Shown here: piece by piece, positions 48,043 through 56,627 of the stretch | How positions within the stretch are numbered: the stretch's first letter is position 1 | Layout of the letters: every line of letters begins with the position of its first letter | Assembly: GCA_023213195.1 (NCBI GenBank) | Contig: CP096135.1 | Span: 248,001-312,000 of the forward strand | Length of the DNA: 64,000 nt | Direction: 5' to 3' | Source of the DNA: Sphingobacteriales bacterium JAD_PAG50586_3 | GTDB taxonomy: Bacteria > Bacteroidota > Bacteroidia > CAMBQF01 | The notes under the pieces: model-generated | The model's input: only the letters and a program-made list of their open reading frames with translations | The model's database searches: none | Told to the model about the DNA's origin: nothing | Program-made: the position numbers and the translations under genes

Positions 48043-51000
48043 ATGCGTTTTTTTGTTTTCTATTTGATGCTTTTGCTAGGTACAGCAAAGGCACAAACGG
48101 GCAATAACCTGCGTACGCTTTTTGTAAGCAGCACCAAAGATACGGTGCAATTAGACAGTTTAAGTATTATCCCCGGCACGTTTTTACTGCAAAGCCCGGC
48201 GGGAGATACTGTGCCTGAAAACCTGTACTATTTCGACTTTATAAATGCGCAGCTTATATGGAACCGCAAAGCACTGAACCAGTTAGGCGTAATCCGCGAT
48301 ACGGTTTATAAGGCGGAGTTCAGGGTGTTCCCCACCCGGTTAAACAAGGCGCTGGCGCATAAAACCACCCAAAGTGTAAACTAAGGTAAATAAGGGCTAC
48401 ACCAACCCATTCCAAATACGTGGCGACCAAACCCGTGAGGACATTTTTAAGTTTGACGGGTTGCAGAAAAGTGGTGCCATATCGCGCGGCATAAGCTTTG
48501 GCAACAATCAGGATGTGGTGGTAAACTCCAACCTCAACCTACAGCTATCGGGCAAAATTGGAGACAATATAGAACTTACCGCCGCTATTACCGATGATAA
48601 CATACCCATTCAGCCCGATGGAAATACACAGCAGCTACAAGACTTTGACAGGGTATATATTCAGCTTGCCAATGAAAATACCAAGCTGATAGCGGGCGAT
48701 TTCCAGATAAACCGCCCCGAGAGTTACTTTATGAATTTTAACAAGCGACTAAAGGGCGGTAGCTTTTCTACCAAGTTTGACGCGCTAAAAAATACCGAAG
48801 GCAAGGTTATAGCTACCAACAAAATATCAGCATCTATTGCCATTGCCCGTGGCCGCTTTGCCCGTAACCAAATACAGGGTGTTGAAGGCAACCAGGGGCC
48901 GTACCGTTTAAGGGGCAATAATAACGAGGTGTTTATCATCATCCTTTCGGGCTCTGAGAAAGTATATATTGACGGAAGGCTATTGAAACGCGGGCAGGAA
49001 AACGATTATGTTATTGATTACAATACGGCTGAGATAACCTTTACATCGAAGATTTTGGTAACCAAAGACCTTAGGCTTTTTGTGGAGTTTGAGTATGCCG
49101 ACAATAACTTCTCGCGCACTTTATACCATTTTAGCGATGCCTTTGAAACAGAGAAACTAAAGCTGGTATTTAACGCTTATTCTGAGCAAGACCTTAAAAA
49201 CCAACCGCTACAACAAAGCCTTGAAGCGCCCGAACTTGCGCTGCTTGATACCATTGGCGACAACCTGACACTGGCCGTTATTCCTAATGTTGATACGGTT
49301 GTGTACACCAACAACCAAATACTATACACGGCAGTAGATACGCTGGTAAACGGTGTGCCTACCATCAAATACAAATATTCTTCCGACAGCCTTATTGCCA
49401 AATTCCGTGTAGGGTTTAGCAATGTGGGGCTTTTTAACGGTAACTATGTGCAGGTAAACACCCTTGCTAATGGCAAGGTTTACCAATGGATAGACCCTGT
49501 TAACGGTGTACGCCAAGGCAGCTTTGAGCCTGTGGTGCAGCTTGTGCCGCCGCGGAAAAGGCAAATGTTTACCTTGGGCGGCGAGTATAAACTGGGGCAA
49601 ACACTAAAGGCGGGCTTTGAGGCTGCTTATTCTGTTAACGATATTAATACGCTGTCTGACAAAGACAGTCAGGATGATGGCGATGTGGCCTTTAGGGTGT
49701 ATATGCAAAAGCTAACCAAGCTAAACCCTAAAGACACGGTAGACCCGTGGACACTGAACACCACCGTTAACTACGAGCAGGTAAACAAAAACTTCACAGC
49801 ACTGGAGCGATTCCGTAATGTGGAATTTGACCGCGACTGGAACCTACGTACCCTTACACAGCCCGCCACGCAGCACTTACCCAGCATAGCGTTGGGGGTG
49901 GGCAACAAACGCAACGGCAGTGTTAACTACCGTTTTACATCGTTTTTGGGCGGGGCAGAATACACCGCTTTTCAAAACGCATACAATACCGATTTGCATT
50001 TGAAAGATTACCATTTGGCCTTTAATGGTAGCCAAACACAATCGAAAGGGTTGGCGCAAAACACCTTTTTATCCGCCACCGGACGCACTTGTATAAGGTG
50101 ATTAAAAAGGCGGTGATACTGGGTTATAAGGATGAGTTTGAGCGCAACCTGTTTAACGATGCCGTTGCTGATACGTTGCTTAACCAATCGTACCAGTTTT
50201 ACGACTTTCAGTTTTACATATCGAATGCTGATACATCGAAGATTAAAATGGGGACTTTTTACCGCCGCCGTACAGATAATTTTGCCCGTAATAACAGCCT
50301 TGTAAAAACCGCGGTGGCCGACTGGGCAGGCATAAACTTTGAGTTGCTGGCGTTGAAAAACAGCAGCCTTAAACTGATTACCACCTTCCGCTCATTGAAG
50401 ATTACCGACACGCTGCTTACCGCGCAACAGCCCGATAACTCGCTGGTAAACCGCTTGGAATACTCGCTGAAAATATTGAAAGGCGCTATTACTACCACTA
50501 CGTTTTACGAGGTAGGTTCGGGCCTTGAGGCAAAGAAACAATTCTCGTACGTGCAGGTGCCGCCGGGGCAGGGGTGTATGCATGGGTAGATTATAACAGC
50601 AACGGGGTGAAGGAACTGAATGAGTTTGAGATATCGCCCTTTCCCGACCAGGCAAGCTATATACGGGTATTTACCCCCACGCAGGATTTTGTAAAAACCT
50701 ATAGCAACCAGTTTAACCAGGTGCTGAATATTAACGCCGAGAAGTTTTTTAAAGACAAGAAAAAGGGCATTAAAAAATTTATTTCGCGCTTCTCTAACCA
50801 AACTACCTACCGCATAGAGCGCAAAACTACCAAAGACGATATACTGGAAGCCATAAACCCGTTTTTGCAGGTGGTAGACAACCCCGAGCTTTTAACGCTT
50901 AACTCATCGGCACGGAACACGTTTTACTTTAACCGTAACGACCCTGTGTATGGAATAGACCTTAACTGGCAAGATGTGCGTAGCAAAACCCTTATGGTAA

Positions 51001-51545
51001 ATGGCTTCGATAGCCGTACTAATACGTTTACCTCTGTACGCTCACGCTACAACATCACCCCAAAAATAACAGTCAATTTAGATGTCAAAAGAGGTACACG
51101 CGCATCGGGTTCTGAGTTTTTAACTACCCGTAATTATAACATTGGCTACTACGAGCTGGAGCCCCGTTTTATTTACCAACCGGGCGCTACCTTCCGCCTG
51201 GCGCTTAGCTACAATTTTGCCAACAAGCAAAACAAACTCGACCTTGGTGGGCAACGTTCTATCAACCAAAATGCGGGTATTGAAATTAAATACAACCAGT
51301 TGAACAAAGGCAGCTTGCAGTTGAAGTTTAACTACATCAACATAAACTTTAGCGACTCGCCCAACACCCCACTGGCTTATGAAATGTTAGAGGGTTTGCG
51401 CCCCGGCCAAAACATGACATGGAACTTAACCTACCAACGCAACCTAGGCAGCAACCTGCAACTTAACCTTACCTACGATGGTCGCCGCGCACAGGGTGTT
51501 AAAACGGTGCATACGGGTGGTATGCAGTTGAGGGCGTTGTTTTAG
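48043..51545 (+). CDS. Large outer-membrane beta-barrel protein of unknown function (three frameshifts)
   Basis: About 1167 residues after joining four frames (breaks near 48381-48383, 50080-50090 and 50565-50574). Signal peptide MRFFVFYLMLLLGTAKAQ at 48043. A domain with SGAISRGISFGNNQDVVVNS and DDNIPIQPDGNTQQLQ, then EKVYIDGRLLKRGQENDYVI, then long alternating strands with aromatic residues, and GQGVYAWVDYNSNGVKELNE before the last third. It ends HTGGMQLRALF, with a terminal Phe as in barrel proteins. I recall such proteins throughout Bacteroidota, without assigned function. It lies divergent to xth. Confidence 0.8.
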
Positions 51546-51549
51546 GCAA

Positions 51550-51575
51550 ATTTGATAATAAGCGAATGAGATAAT
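51550..51575 (+). repeat. Left arm of a perfect 26-bp inverted repeat
   Basis: Begins ATTTGATAATAAGCG and ends GAGATAAT; exact complement of 52354-52379. It starts four bases after the stop of the large outer-membrane protein gene. Confidence 0.9.
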
Positions 51576-51581
51576 TAGATA

Positions 51582-52127
51582 ATGAGAATTTTAGTAGGCA
51601 TAGTACTTGTTTTGTTTGCCATTGGATGGTTTGGGTATTGGTTTTGGGTTGGGATTTGCACAGAAATGGAAGCACCACAAAAGATTGAAAAAACAGAATT
51701 AACTTCAGATCGGCCAGTACTTCCTGTAGATTTTATTAACCACGTTAAAGCTTCCAATCATAGGTTACCGACTAAACAAGAATTCTACGCTTGGGAACAC
51801 CCTCGCTATAATGATTATCCAAGAGGAAGTGATTCATTAATTTGGGGTAGCGAAGTGCAATATATAAGAGACACTTCTGATGCACATAATAAAATTGTAT
51901 TTAGGAATGTAGAATGGTCTGATAATTTTTTCGGACTGATAGTAAACATGGGAGATTACCGTTACTATTACCGCTCTGACACAGATAGCTATTATGAAGA
52001 TAACGAGCCAATGATATCTATTTCAAAAGACTTTTACCTCTATGTAATTTTAGGATTTCTTCCTGTGATAGTTTTGGGTATTTATTATTTAAGAAATAAT
52101 AGAAACAGGAAACAATTTGGGAAGTAA
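51582..52127 (+). CDS. Orphan membrane protein inside the inverted-repeat segment (181 aa)
   Basis: MRILVGIVLVLFAIGWFGYW forms an N-terminal helix; the middle has PTKQEFYAWEHPRYNDYPRG and a Tyr/Asp-rich stretch (MGDYRYYYRSDTDSYYEDNE); a second helix (YLYVILGFLPVIVLGIYYL) ends in a basic tail. Two helices with about 120 outside residues. The coding sequence is visibly more AT-rich than the neighbours, with AGA, TTA and ATA codons more frequent, which suggests a different origin. I do not recognise the family. It is the only gene between the two inverted-repeat arms and starts six bases after the left arm. Confidence 0.7.
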   Translation: MRILVGIVLVLFAIGWFGYWFWVGICTEMEAPQKIEKTELTSDRPVLPVDFINHVKASNHRLPTKQEFYAWEHPRYNDYPRGSDSLIWGSEVQYIRDTSDAHNKIVFRNVEWSDNFFGLIVNMGDYRYYYRSDTDSYYEDNEPMISISKDFYLYVILGFLPVIVLGIYYLRNNRNRKQFGK

Positions 52128-52143
52128 CTATCACCGTACGGTG

Positions 52144-52170
52144 AGATTCCCGCCTGCGCGGGAATGACGA
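52144..52170. repeat. ATTCCCGCNNGCGGGAAT-type palindrome, family C copy 1
   Basis: GATTCCCGCCTGCGCGGGAATGACGA. The ATTCCC-N8-GGGAAT form resembles the dRS3-type palindromes known from other bacteria. Further copies at 52203 and 52303. Confidence 0.7.
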
Positions 52171-52202
52171 TGACCTTTTGTGATTAAACAACCTTATAGG
52201 CT

Positions 52203-52224
52203 CATGCCTGCGCGGGAATGAAGA
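52203..52224. repeat. Family C palindrome, copy 2 (half-degraded)
   Basis: CATGCCTGCGCGGGAATGAAGA keeps the right half and centre of the element. Confidence 0.55.
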
Positions 52225-52229
52225 TGAAG

Positions 52230-52298
52230 CTTTGCGTTCTTTGCGAAAACTTTGTGTGCTCTGCGGTTTTCTTTGTGACCTTTGTGGTTAAATAACTT
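52230..52298. repeat. CTTTGTG-rich degenerate repeat
   Basis: Recurring CTTTGCG, CTTTGTG, CTTTGTG and CTTTGTGG units (CTTTGCGTTCTTTGCGAAAA onward). This type is common between genes in the phylum, as far as I recall. Confidence 0.45.
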
Positions 52299-52302
52299 TA
52301 GG

Positions 52303-52330
52303 AGATTCCTGCTTTCGCAGGAATGACGAT
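52303..52330. repeat. Family C palindrome, copy 3
   Basis: GATTCCTGCTTTCGCAGGAA with flanking TGACGAT; compensatory changes in both arms keep the pairing, which suggests selection on structure. Confidence 0.65.
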
Positions 52331-52353
52331 CACTGTTAGGTGTTTCTCGCACC

Positions 52354-52379
52354 ATTATCTCATTCGCTTATTATCAAAT
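52354..52379 (-). repeat. Right arm of the perfect 26-bp inverted repeat
   Basis: Exact reverse complement of 51550-51575. It ends 11 bases before the stop codon of the gene at 52391. Confidence 0.9.
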
Positions 52380-52390
52380 ATCTTATTGTA

Positions 52391-53101
52391 TTAACTCCCC
52401 AAACGCTTAACCACCGCCCTTTTTGCAATAGGTAAATAGGTTTCCATTAAGGGGATTTCTATTTGTGGGTTTACCATGTATACGGCTGGGTTGGGCAGCT
52501 TGGTGCGGGTTTTAATCAAATCCAACTTTATATTTTCGGGGGTGTTGGTAAAGCTTTGTTTGTAGCTGTCAATATACTGTGTATGTATAGCACGATAACG
52601 CTGCTCGGCTTCTTCAAAAATGGTAATGGTGTACTCGTACACAAAGGTTTCTTTGCTCTTTGGGCGAAGTAGGAACATGTACCCTTCAAAAGCATAGAGC
52701 GGCAACACGCCTACAGGCTCTACCTGCAACAGGTTTTCTATGTAATCAAATATCTCTTTTCCTGTGCGTACATACTTTTCAAGTTGGGGTATAGAGTAGT
52801 TTATAATCTCTTCCAACTCGTTCATCAACCCATCGTTCTGCACCATTTTATCAAAGTCGACGCGTAGGTTTTCCCAGTCTACCTGCTTTATATAATCGGG
52901 GAACGATGAATATAGGTTTTGTGTGTTTTGCTTTAAGGCAACCAATTGGCGGTGGTGCTCTATAACCTCGGCCAGGTGGGGATACAGCTTTTTCTCATTA
53001 AAATTTTGACCTACCTCGCTTAAATACGCAAGCAATACGTACCGCTTGTATTCAGCATCAATTACGTCTTCGGTAATCCAGTTTTTGCTTAAATTTTTCA
53101 T
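52391..53101 (-). CDS. Unknown cytoplasmic protein (236 aa)
   Basis: Starts MKNLSKNWITEDVIDAEYKR; a mostly helical N-terminal half (LAEVIEHHRQLVALKQN) is followed by VLPLYAFEGYMFLLRPKS and a C-terminal IEIPLMETYLPIAKR. No signal peptide or membrane segment. The pattern is reminiscent of uncharacterised Bacteroidota proteins; no function can be assigned. It is divergent from the OmpA-like gene, with 172 bp between them. Confidence 0.7.
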   Translation of the reverse strand: MKNLSKNWITEDVIDAEYKRYVLLAYLSEVGQNFNEKKLYPHLAEVIEHHRQLVALKQNTQNLYSSFPDYIKQVDWENLRVDFDKMVQNDGLMNELEEIINYSIPQLEKYVRTGKEIFDYIENLLQVEPVGVLPLYAFEGYMFLLRPKSKETFVYEYTITIFEEAEQRYRAIHTQYIDSYKQSFTNTPENIKLDLIKTRTKLPNPAVYMVNPQIEIPLMETYLPIAKRAVVKRLGS

Positions 53102-53273
53102 ACAAAAGTGTTAACGCTTAATAGTATACGTAAGCTAATAAACAAAGGTTTTAGTGGCAATAATTGCTGGCTTGCCTTATCAACACCCTGCTGTTACTTT
53201 CTGGCAGTATGTATGGTAAATAGCGCCGTTTGCATGACGTACTTTTACTATGTAAAATAGACTTACTATAGTT

Positions 53274-54272
53274 ATGAAAAAGGTAATTTGGATGGCAATA
53301 GCCCTTGCGGCATTTACGGGTTGTGTACCGGGACGTATACACGATGATTTGAAGAAAAAATATGACGACTGCACCACAGAAAACACAAAGCTAAAGGCAG
53401 ATAACTCTTTGCTTACTACAGATAAAGGCGAGTGCGAAGAGGACGTAAAAAAAGCCCAAAAGGTAACTAAAGAACTTGCCCGCGATACCACCATTATGGG
53501 GAACTCGCTACGTAAAATAACCTACAACTACGACCAGCTTAACAAAACCTACGACTTGCTGTTGGCTAAAAACAAAGAGCTTTTAGATGATAACGAGCGT
53601 GATACCAAAACCTTGACCGGCCAGCTATTCACATCGCAAAAAGATTTGCAGGACAAAGAAGACAAGCTGAAAAAACTGGAAAAAGAACTGGATGATAAAA
53701 AAGTAAACCTTGATAAAATGCAGGGCGATTTGGCTGGTAAACAAAAGAAACTAGACGAACTGCAAGGTATATTAGATAAGAAAGACTCAACAGTAACCGC
53801 GCTTAAAAAGACCGTTACCGATGCCTTAACGGGCTTTAACAACAACGGCCTAACGGTTGAAATGCGCAATGGCAAGGTGTATGTGTCGATGGATGAGAGC
53901 TTGTTGTTTGCATCGGGCAGTACAAAAATTGATGCTAAAGGCGCTGATGCTATTAAAAAACTGGCTAAAGTGCTTGAAGAGAACACCGACATTAACGTGA
54001 TGGTAGAAGGCCATACTGATGATGTGCCTATGCGCGGAACGGGTGATATTAAAGACAACTGGGATTTGAGCGTTATGCGTGCATCTACCGTTACCAAGTT
54101 ATTGGTATCATCGGCTACTATAGACCCATTGCGTATTACAGCATCGGGCCACGGCGAGTTTATGCCACTGGCTACAGGCAAAACCCCTGAAGCACGCAAG
54201 AAAAACCGCCGCACTGAAATTATCTTAACACCTAAGTTAGACGAGCTGTTTAGGGTGATTGAGAATAACTAA
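53274..54272 (+). CDS. OmpA-family lipoprotein with long coiled coil
   Basis: 332 residues: lipobox FTGC (Cys17), a coiled coil of about 150 residues (DDLKKKYDDCTTENTKLKAD to QGILDKKDSTVTALKK), then an OmpA C-terminal domain from about 205 with VYVSMDESLLFASGSTKI, VMVEGHTDDVPM (peptidoglycan contact) and SGHGEFMPLATGKTPEARKK. It would anchor the outer membrane to peptidoglycan at a distance set by the coil, similar to MotB/OmpA-like lipoproteins. Intact. Confidence 0.92.
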   Translation: MKKVIWMAIALAAFTGCVPGRIHDDLKKKYDDCTTENTKLKADNSLLTTDKGECEEDVKKAQKVTKELARDTTIMGNSLRKITYNYDQLNKTYDLLLAKNKELLDDNERDTKTLTGQLFTSQKDLQDKEDKLKKLEKELDDKKVNLDKMQGDLAGKQKKLDELQGILDKKDSTVTALKKTVTDALTGFNNNGLTVEMRNGKVYVSMDESLLFASGSTKIDAKGADAIKKLAKVLEENTDINVMVEGHTDDVPMRGTGDIKDNWDLSVMRASTVTKLLVSSATIDPLRITASGHGEFMPLATGKTPEARKKNRRTEIILTPKLDELFRVIENN

Positions 54273-54321
54273 TTCAAAATGCAGAATGCAAAATTCAGAA
54301 TGGATTATACAGTAAATACAA

Positions 54322-55053
54322 ATGGATAATTCTACTGAATTTGTTGAGTGGTTGAAGGCACGGTTGGCGCAGCCGCTACCGGCATGGGAGGCGCATAAAA
54401 TTATGGCGCCACCATCGCGCCTGCCAACCCCTAATTACGAGGAGAAAAAGAAGCAGGCCAGGTTAGGCAGTGTATTGGCGCTAATATATCCTATTGACGG
54501 TGTTTTACACACGGTGCTGATGCAAAGGCCGGAATATGATGGTACGCATTCGGGGCAGGTATCTTTCCCCGGTGGCAAGGTAGAGGAGTTTGATGAAGAC
54601 CGCATAGCTACCGCCCTGCGCGAAGCCCGCGAGGAAGTGCGCATACTGCCCGAAGATGTTACGGTGCTGGGGCAGTTGAGCGAGTTGTACATTCCGCCCA
54701 GTAATTTTTTGGTTTTTCCTGTTGTGGGATATTCTGAAAAAAGGCCTGATTTTATTCCTGATGCGCGGGAGGTGGTTGATATAATTGAACTGCCACTGGG
54801 TGAGATTTTAAAGCCCGAAAACATAAGTACTACCAGCATTGTAGCCAATAAAATATTCAGGTTCCAATCGCCTACGTTTATATTTAACGAGCGTATTGTG
54901 TGGGGCGCTACGGCTATGATGTTGGCGGAGTTGAAGTATTTGTTGGAAGAAGTAGCCTCACCCCTAACCCCCTCTCCAATAGAGAGGGGGAATAAAATCC
55001 CTTATCTGTTTAAAATCCTCCGTTTGGCGTGGAACGCCAAACACCCCCTTTAA
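54322..55053 (+). CDS. NUDIX hydrolase, CoA pyrophosphatase (NudL-like), with repeat-derived C-terminus
   Basis: 243 residues. The block VLMQRPEYDGTHSGQVSFPG precedes the NUDIX box GGKVEEFDEDR..ALREAREEV, as in CoA diphosphatases of the NudL/UPF0035 type, which cut CoA to phosphopantetheine and 3',5'-ADP. The domain ends near residue 210 (AELKYLLEE). The rest, VASPLTPSPIERGNK and onward, is encoded by family A repeat (54955-54993) and a second palindrome (55022-55060). The natural stop is therefore probably lost or was never there. Confidence 0.88.
   Translation: MDNSTEFVEWLKARLAQPLPAWEAHKIMAPPSRLPTPNYEEKKKQARLGSVLALIYPIDGVLHTVLMQRPEYDGTHSGQVSFPGGKVEEFDEDRIATALREAREEVRILPEDVTVLGQLSELYIPPSNFLVFPVVGYSEKRPDFIPDAREVVDIIELPLGEILKPENISTTSIVANKIFRFQSPTFIFNERIVWGATAMMLAELKYLLEEVASPLTPSPIERGNKIPYLFKILRLAWNAKHPL
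54955..54993. repeat. Dispersed GC-rich palindromic repeat, family A
   Basis: GCCTCACCCCTAACCCCCTC, then TCCAATAGAGAGGGGGAATA; same order as the copies at 61467 and 63704. It lies inside the NUDIX frame. Confidence 0.7.
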
Positions 55054-55060
55054 AAGGGGG
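55022..55060. repeat. Double palindrome at the NUDIX 3' end
   Basis: GTTTGGCGT / ACGCCAAAC, then CCCCCTTTAAAAGGGGG. Confidence 0.6.
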
Positions 55061-55066
55061 AACTTG

Positions 55067-56455
55067 TTATGCACTAACAAAGTACATATCAATAAGGCCT
55101 TTGTTTTTGGCTTCTACCTTGCCGCGGTGTACGCAATCAAAATCGTTTTTAATAAGCTCGTACACCTCGGCCGATATGTTTACTTTGCCCGGTGCCCCGG
55201 CACTTTCCAAGCGCGATGCAATGTTAACGCTATCGCCCCAAATATCGTAAGCAAACTTATGTATACCTACTACACCGGCTACCACAGGGCCGCAATGTAT
55301 ACCAATGCGTATTTCGAAAAACGGCAGACCTTTGGCTTTACGTTCGGTTTTTAAATCGTTAATAAATGCCGCCATTTCAATACCTGCTTTTACGGCGCGT
55401 AAAGAGTGTGCTTCGCTCAATTCGGGCAGGCCACCGGCACACATGTAAGAGTCGCCAATGGTTTTAATTTTTTCCAAACCGTGGCGCATGGTAATCTCAT
55501 CAAACGTGCGGTAGCACATATCTATTTCCTGCACCAAATCTTCGGGGCTAACCCTTTCTGCCAATTTGGTAAAGCCCACAAAGTCTGAAAACACAACCGT
55601 TACGTTATCAAAAAACTGTGTTTTTACACTTCCGTTTTCTTTTAATTCATTAGCTACCGATGCGGGTAAAATGTTAAGCAATAACTCTTCGCTGCGCTCT
55701 TTTTCTTTAGCCAGTTTACGGCTGTAGCGGCGGTTACTAAAAAATACATACAGTATAATCAACGCTATAATGGCAATGGCAATACTAATGGCAAGCAACA
55801 GCCGTGTAGCCAGTGTTTGCTGGGCTAAGCGCGCATCTTTAAGGTCGCTCTCCTGCTTAGTCATTTTAAGGGCTTGCTCTTTTTGAATATTCTCTAGTTT
55901 TTGGCGGCTGATAACAGTATCCTTGCTACTTATTATCATGTTTTTTTCGGTAATCTGCTGGTCTTTAGAAAGAATATCGGTGCTTAGGGTTTTAAGGTCG
56001 GTGTCAGCCTTTAACAGTTTGCTTTCTTTGTCCTTATTAGCTGCTTCCAACAATTTTATTTTGGAGAGCCGTATTTTATCTATTTCCCTGTTAACCTTAT
56101 CCATTTTGTTACGGTACAGCATCTCCGACGACATATCGCCTTTAGACTTGGCAAAACGCATGGCAAAATCGTAGGCTTTAGAAAGGCCGGTTAGGTAGTT
56201 GCTCTTCTCGCCAAACACTATGGCCCGGTTGTTCAGTTTAATAGCCTCATCAAGGCTTTGCTGGCTTTGTTTAGACGCCAGGTTTTTAACCTGTATAAGT
56301 AGAATGTTTACCCTATCAGTATCGCTTTGGGCTGCCTTTAGTTTAGCCTCCAATTCAATAGGCGTAAGCATTGCCTGTTGAGCATAGGTATCTAACTGCG
56401 CGCAAACACATAGTAGAGTAACACAAAAGACTAGTAGCTGTTTAATCATACCCAA
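55067..56455 (-). CDS. Membrane-anchored class III adenylate/guanylate cyclase
   Basis: 462 residues. Signal peptide, a periplasmic helical region with TPR-like character (QSDTDRVNILLIQVKNLASK onward), a coiled coil, one transmembrane helix near 240-260 (LLLAISIAIAIIALIILYVF), then the cyclase domain: VTVVFSDFVGFTKLAERV (metal Asp), EKIKTIGDSYMCAGG (substrate Lys and second metal Asp), IGIHCGPVVAGVVG and YDIWGDSVNIASRLES. Lys and Asp at the specificity positions favour ATP, hence cAMP, though this is inference. Intact; alone in its orientation with the T9SS gene upstream. Confidence 0.9.
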   Translation of the reverse strand: MGMIKQLLVFCVTLLCVCAQLDTYAQQAMLTPIELEAKLKAAQSDTDRVNILLIQVKNLASKQSQQSLDEAIKLNNRAIVFGEKSNYLTGLSKAYDFAMRFAKSKGDMSSEMLYRNKMDKVNREIDKIRLSKIKLLEAANKDKESKLLKADTDLKTLSTDILSKDQQITEKNMIISSKDTVISRQKLENIQKEQALKMTKQESDLKDARLAQQTLATRLLLAISIAIAIIALIILYVFFSNRRYSRKLAKEKERSEELLLNILPASVANELKENGSVKTQFFDNVTVVFSDFVGFTKLAERVSPEDLVQEIDMCYRTFDEITMRHGLEKIKTIGDSYMCAGGLPELSEAHSLRAVKAGIEMAAFINDLKTERKAKGLPFFEIRIGIHCGPVVAGVVGIHKFAYDIWGDSVNIASRLESAGAPGKVNISAEVYELIKNDFDCVHRGKVEAKNKGLIDMYFVSA

Positions 56456-56560
56456 GACATAATTACAATTTTTAATGCAAGTATGTTTATTTGAGTGATA
56501 AAAACGAATAAGGTTTAATGGGAGGCTTAGCTACCTCCCCCATTGATTCAATAAAATAAA

Positions 56561-56612
56561 ATCCCCCACCCTCCCGAAGCATCGGGAGGGCACCCCCTTT
56601 GGAAAGGGGGAT
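56561..56612. repeat. Palindromic repeat pair, family A-like
   Basis: CCCTCCCGAAGCATCGGGAGGG, broken here as CCCTCCCGA / TCGGGAGGG, then CACCCCCTTTGGAAAGGGGG. It lies 15 bases after the T9SS gene's stop. Confidence 0.6.
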
Positions 56613-56627
56613 CTTTTAAAACTCTTA

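Noticed and set aside
51582..52127. Transposase or integrase inside the inverted-repeat segment
   Set aside because: The protein has two membrane helices and no DDE, HUH or tyrosine recombinase motif.
52144..52330. CRISPR array
   Set aside because: Three unequal palindromic copies at uneven spacing with no cas genes; not a repeat-spacer pattern.
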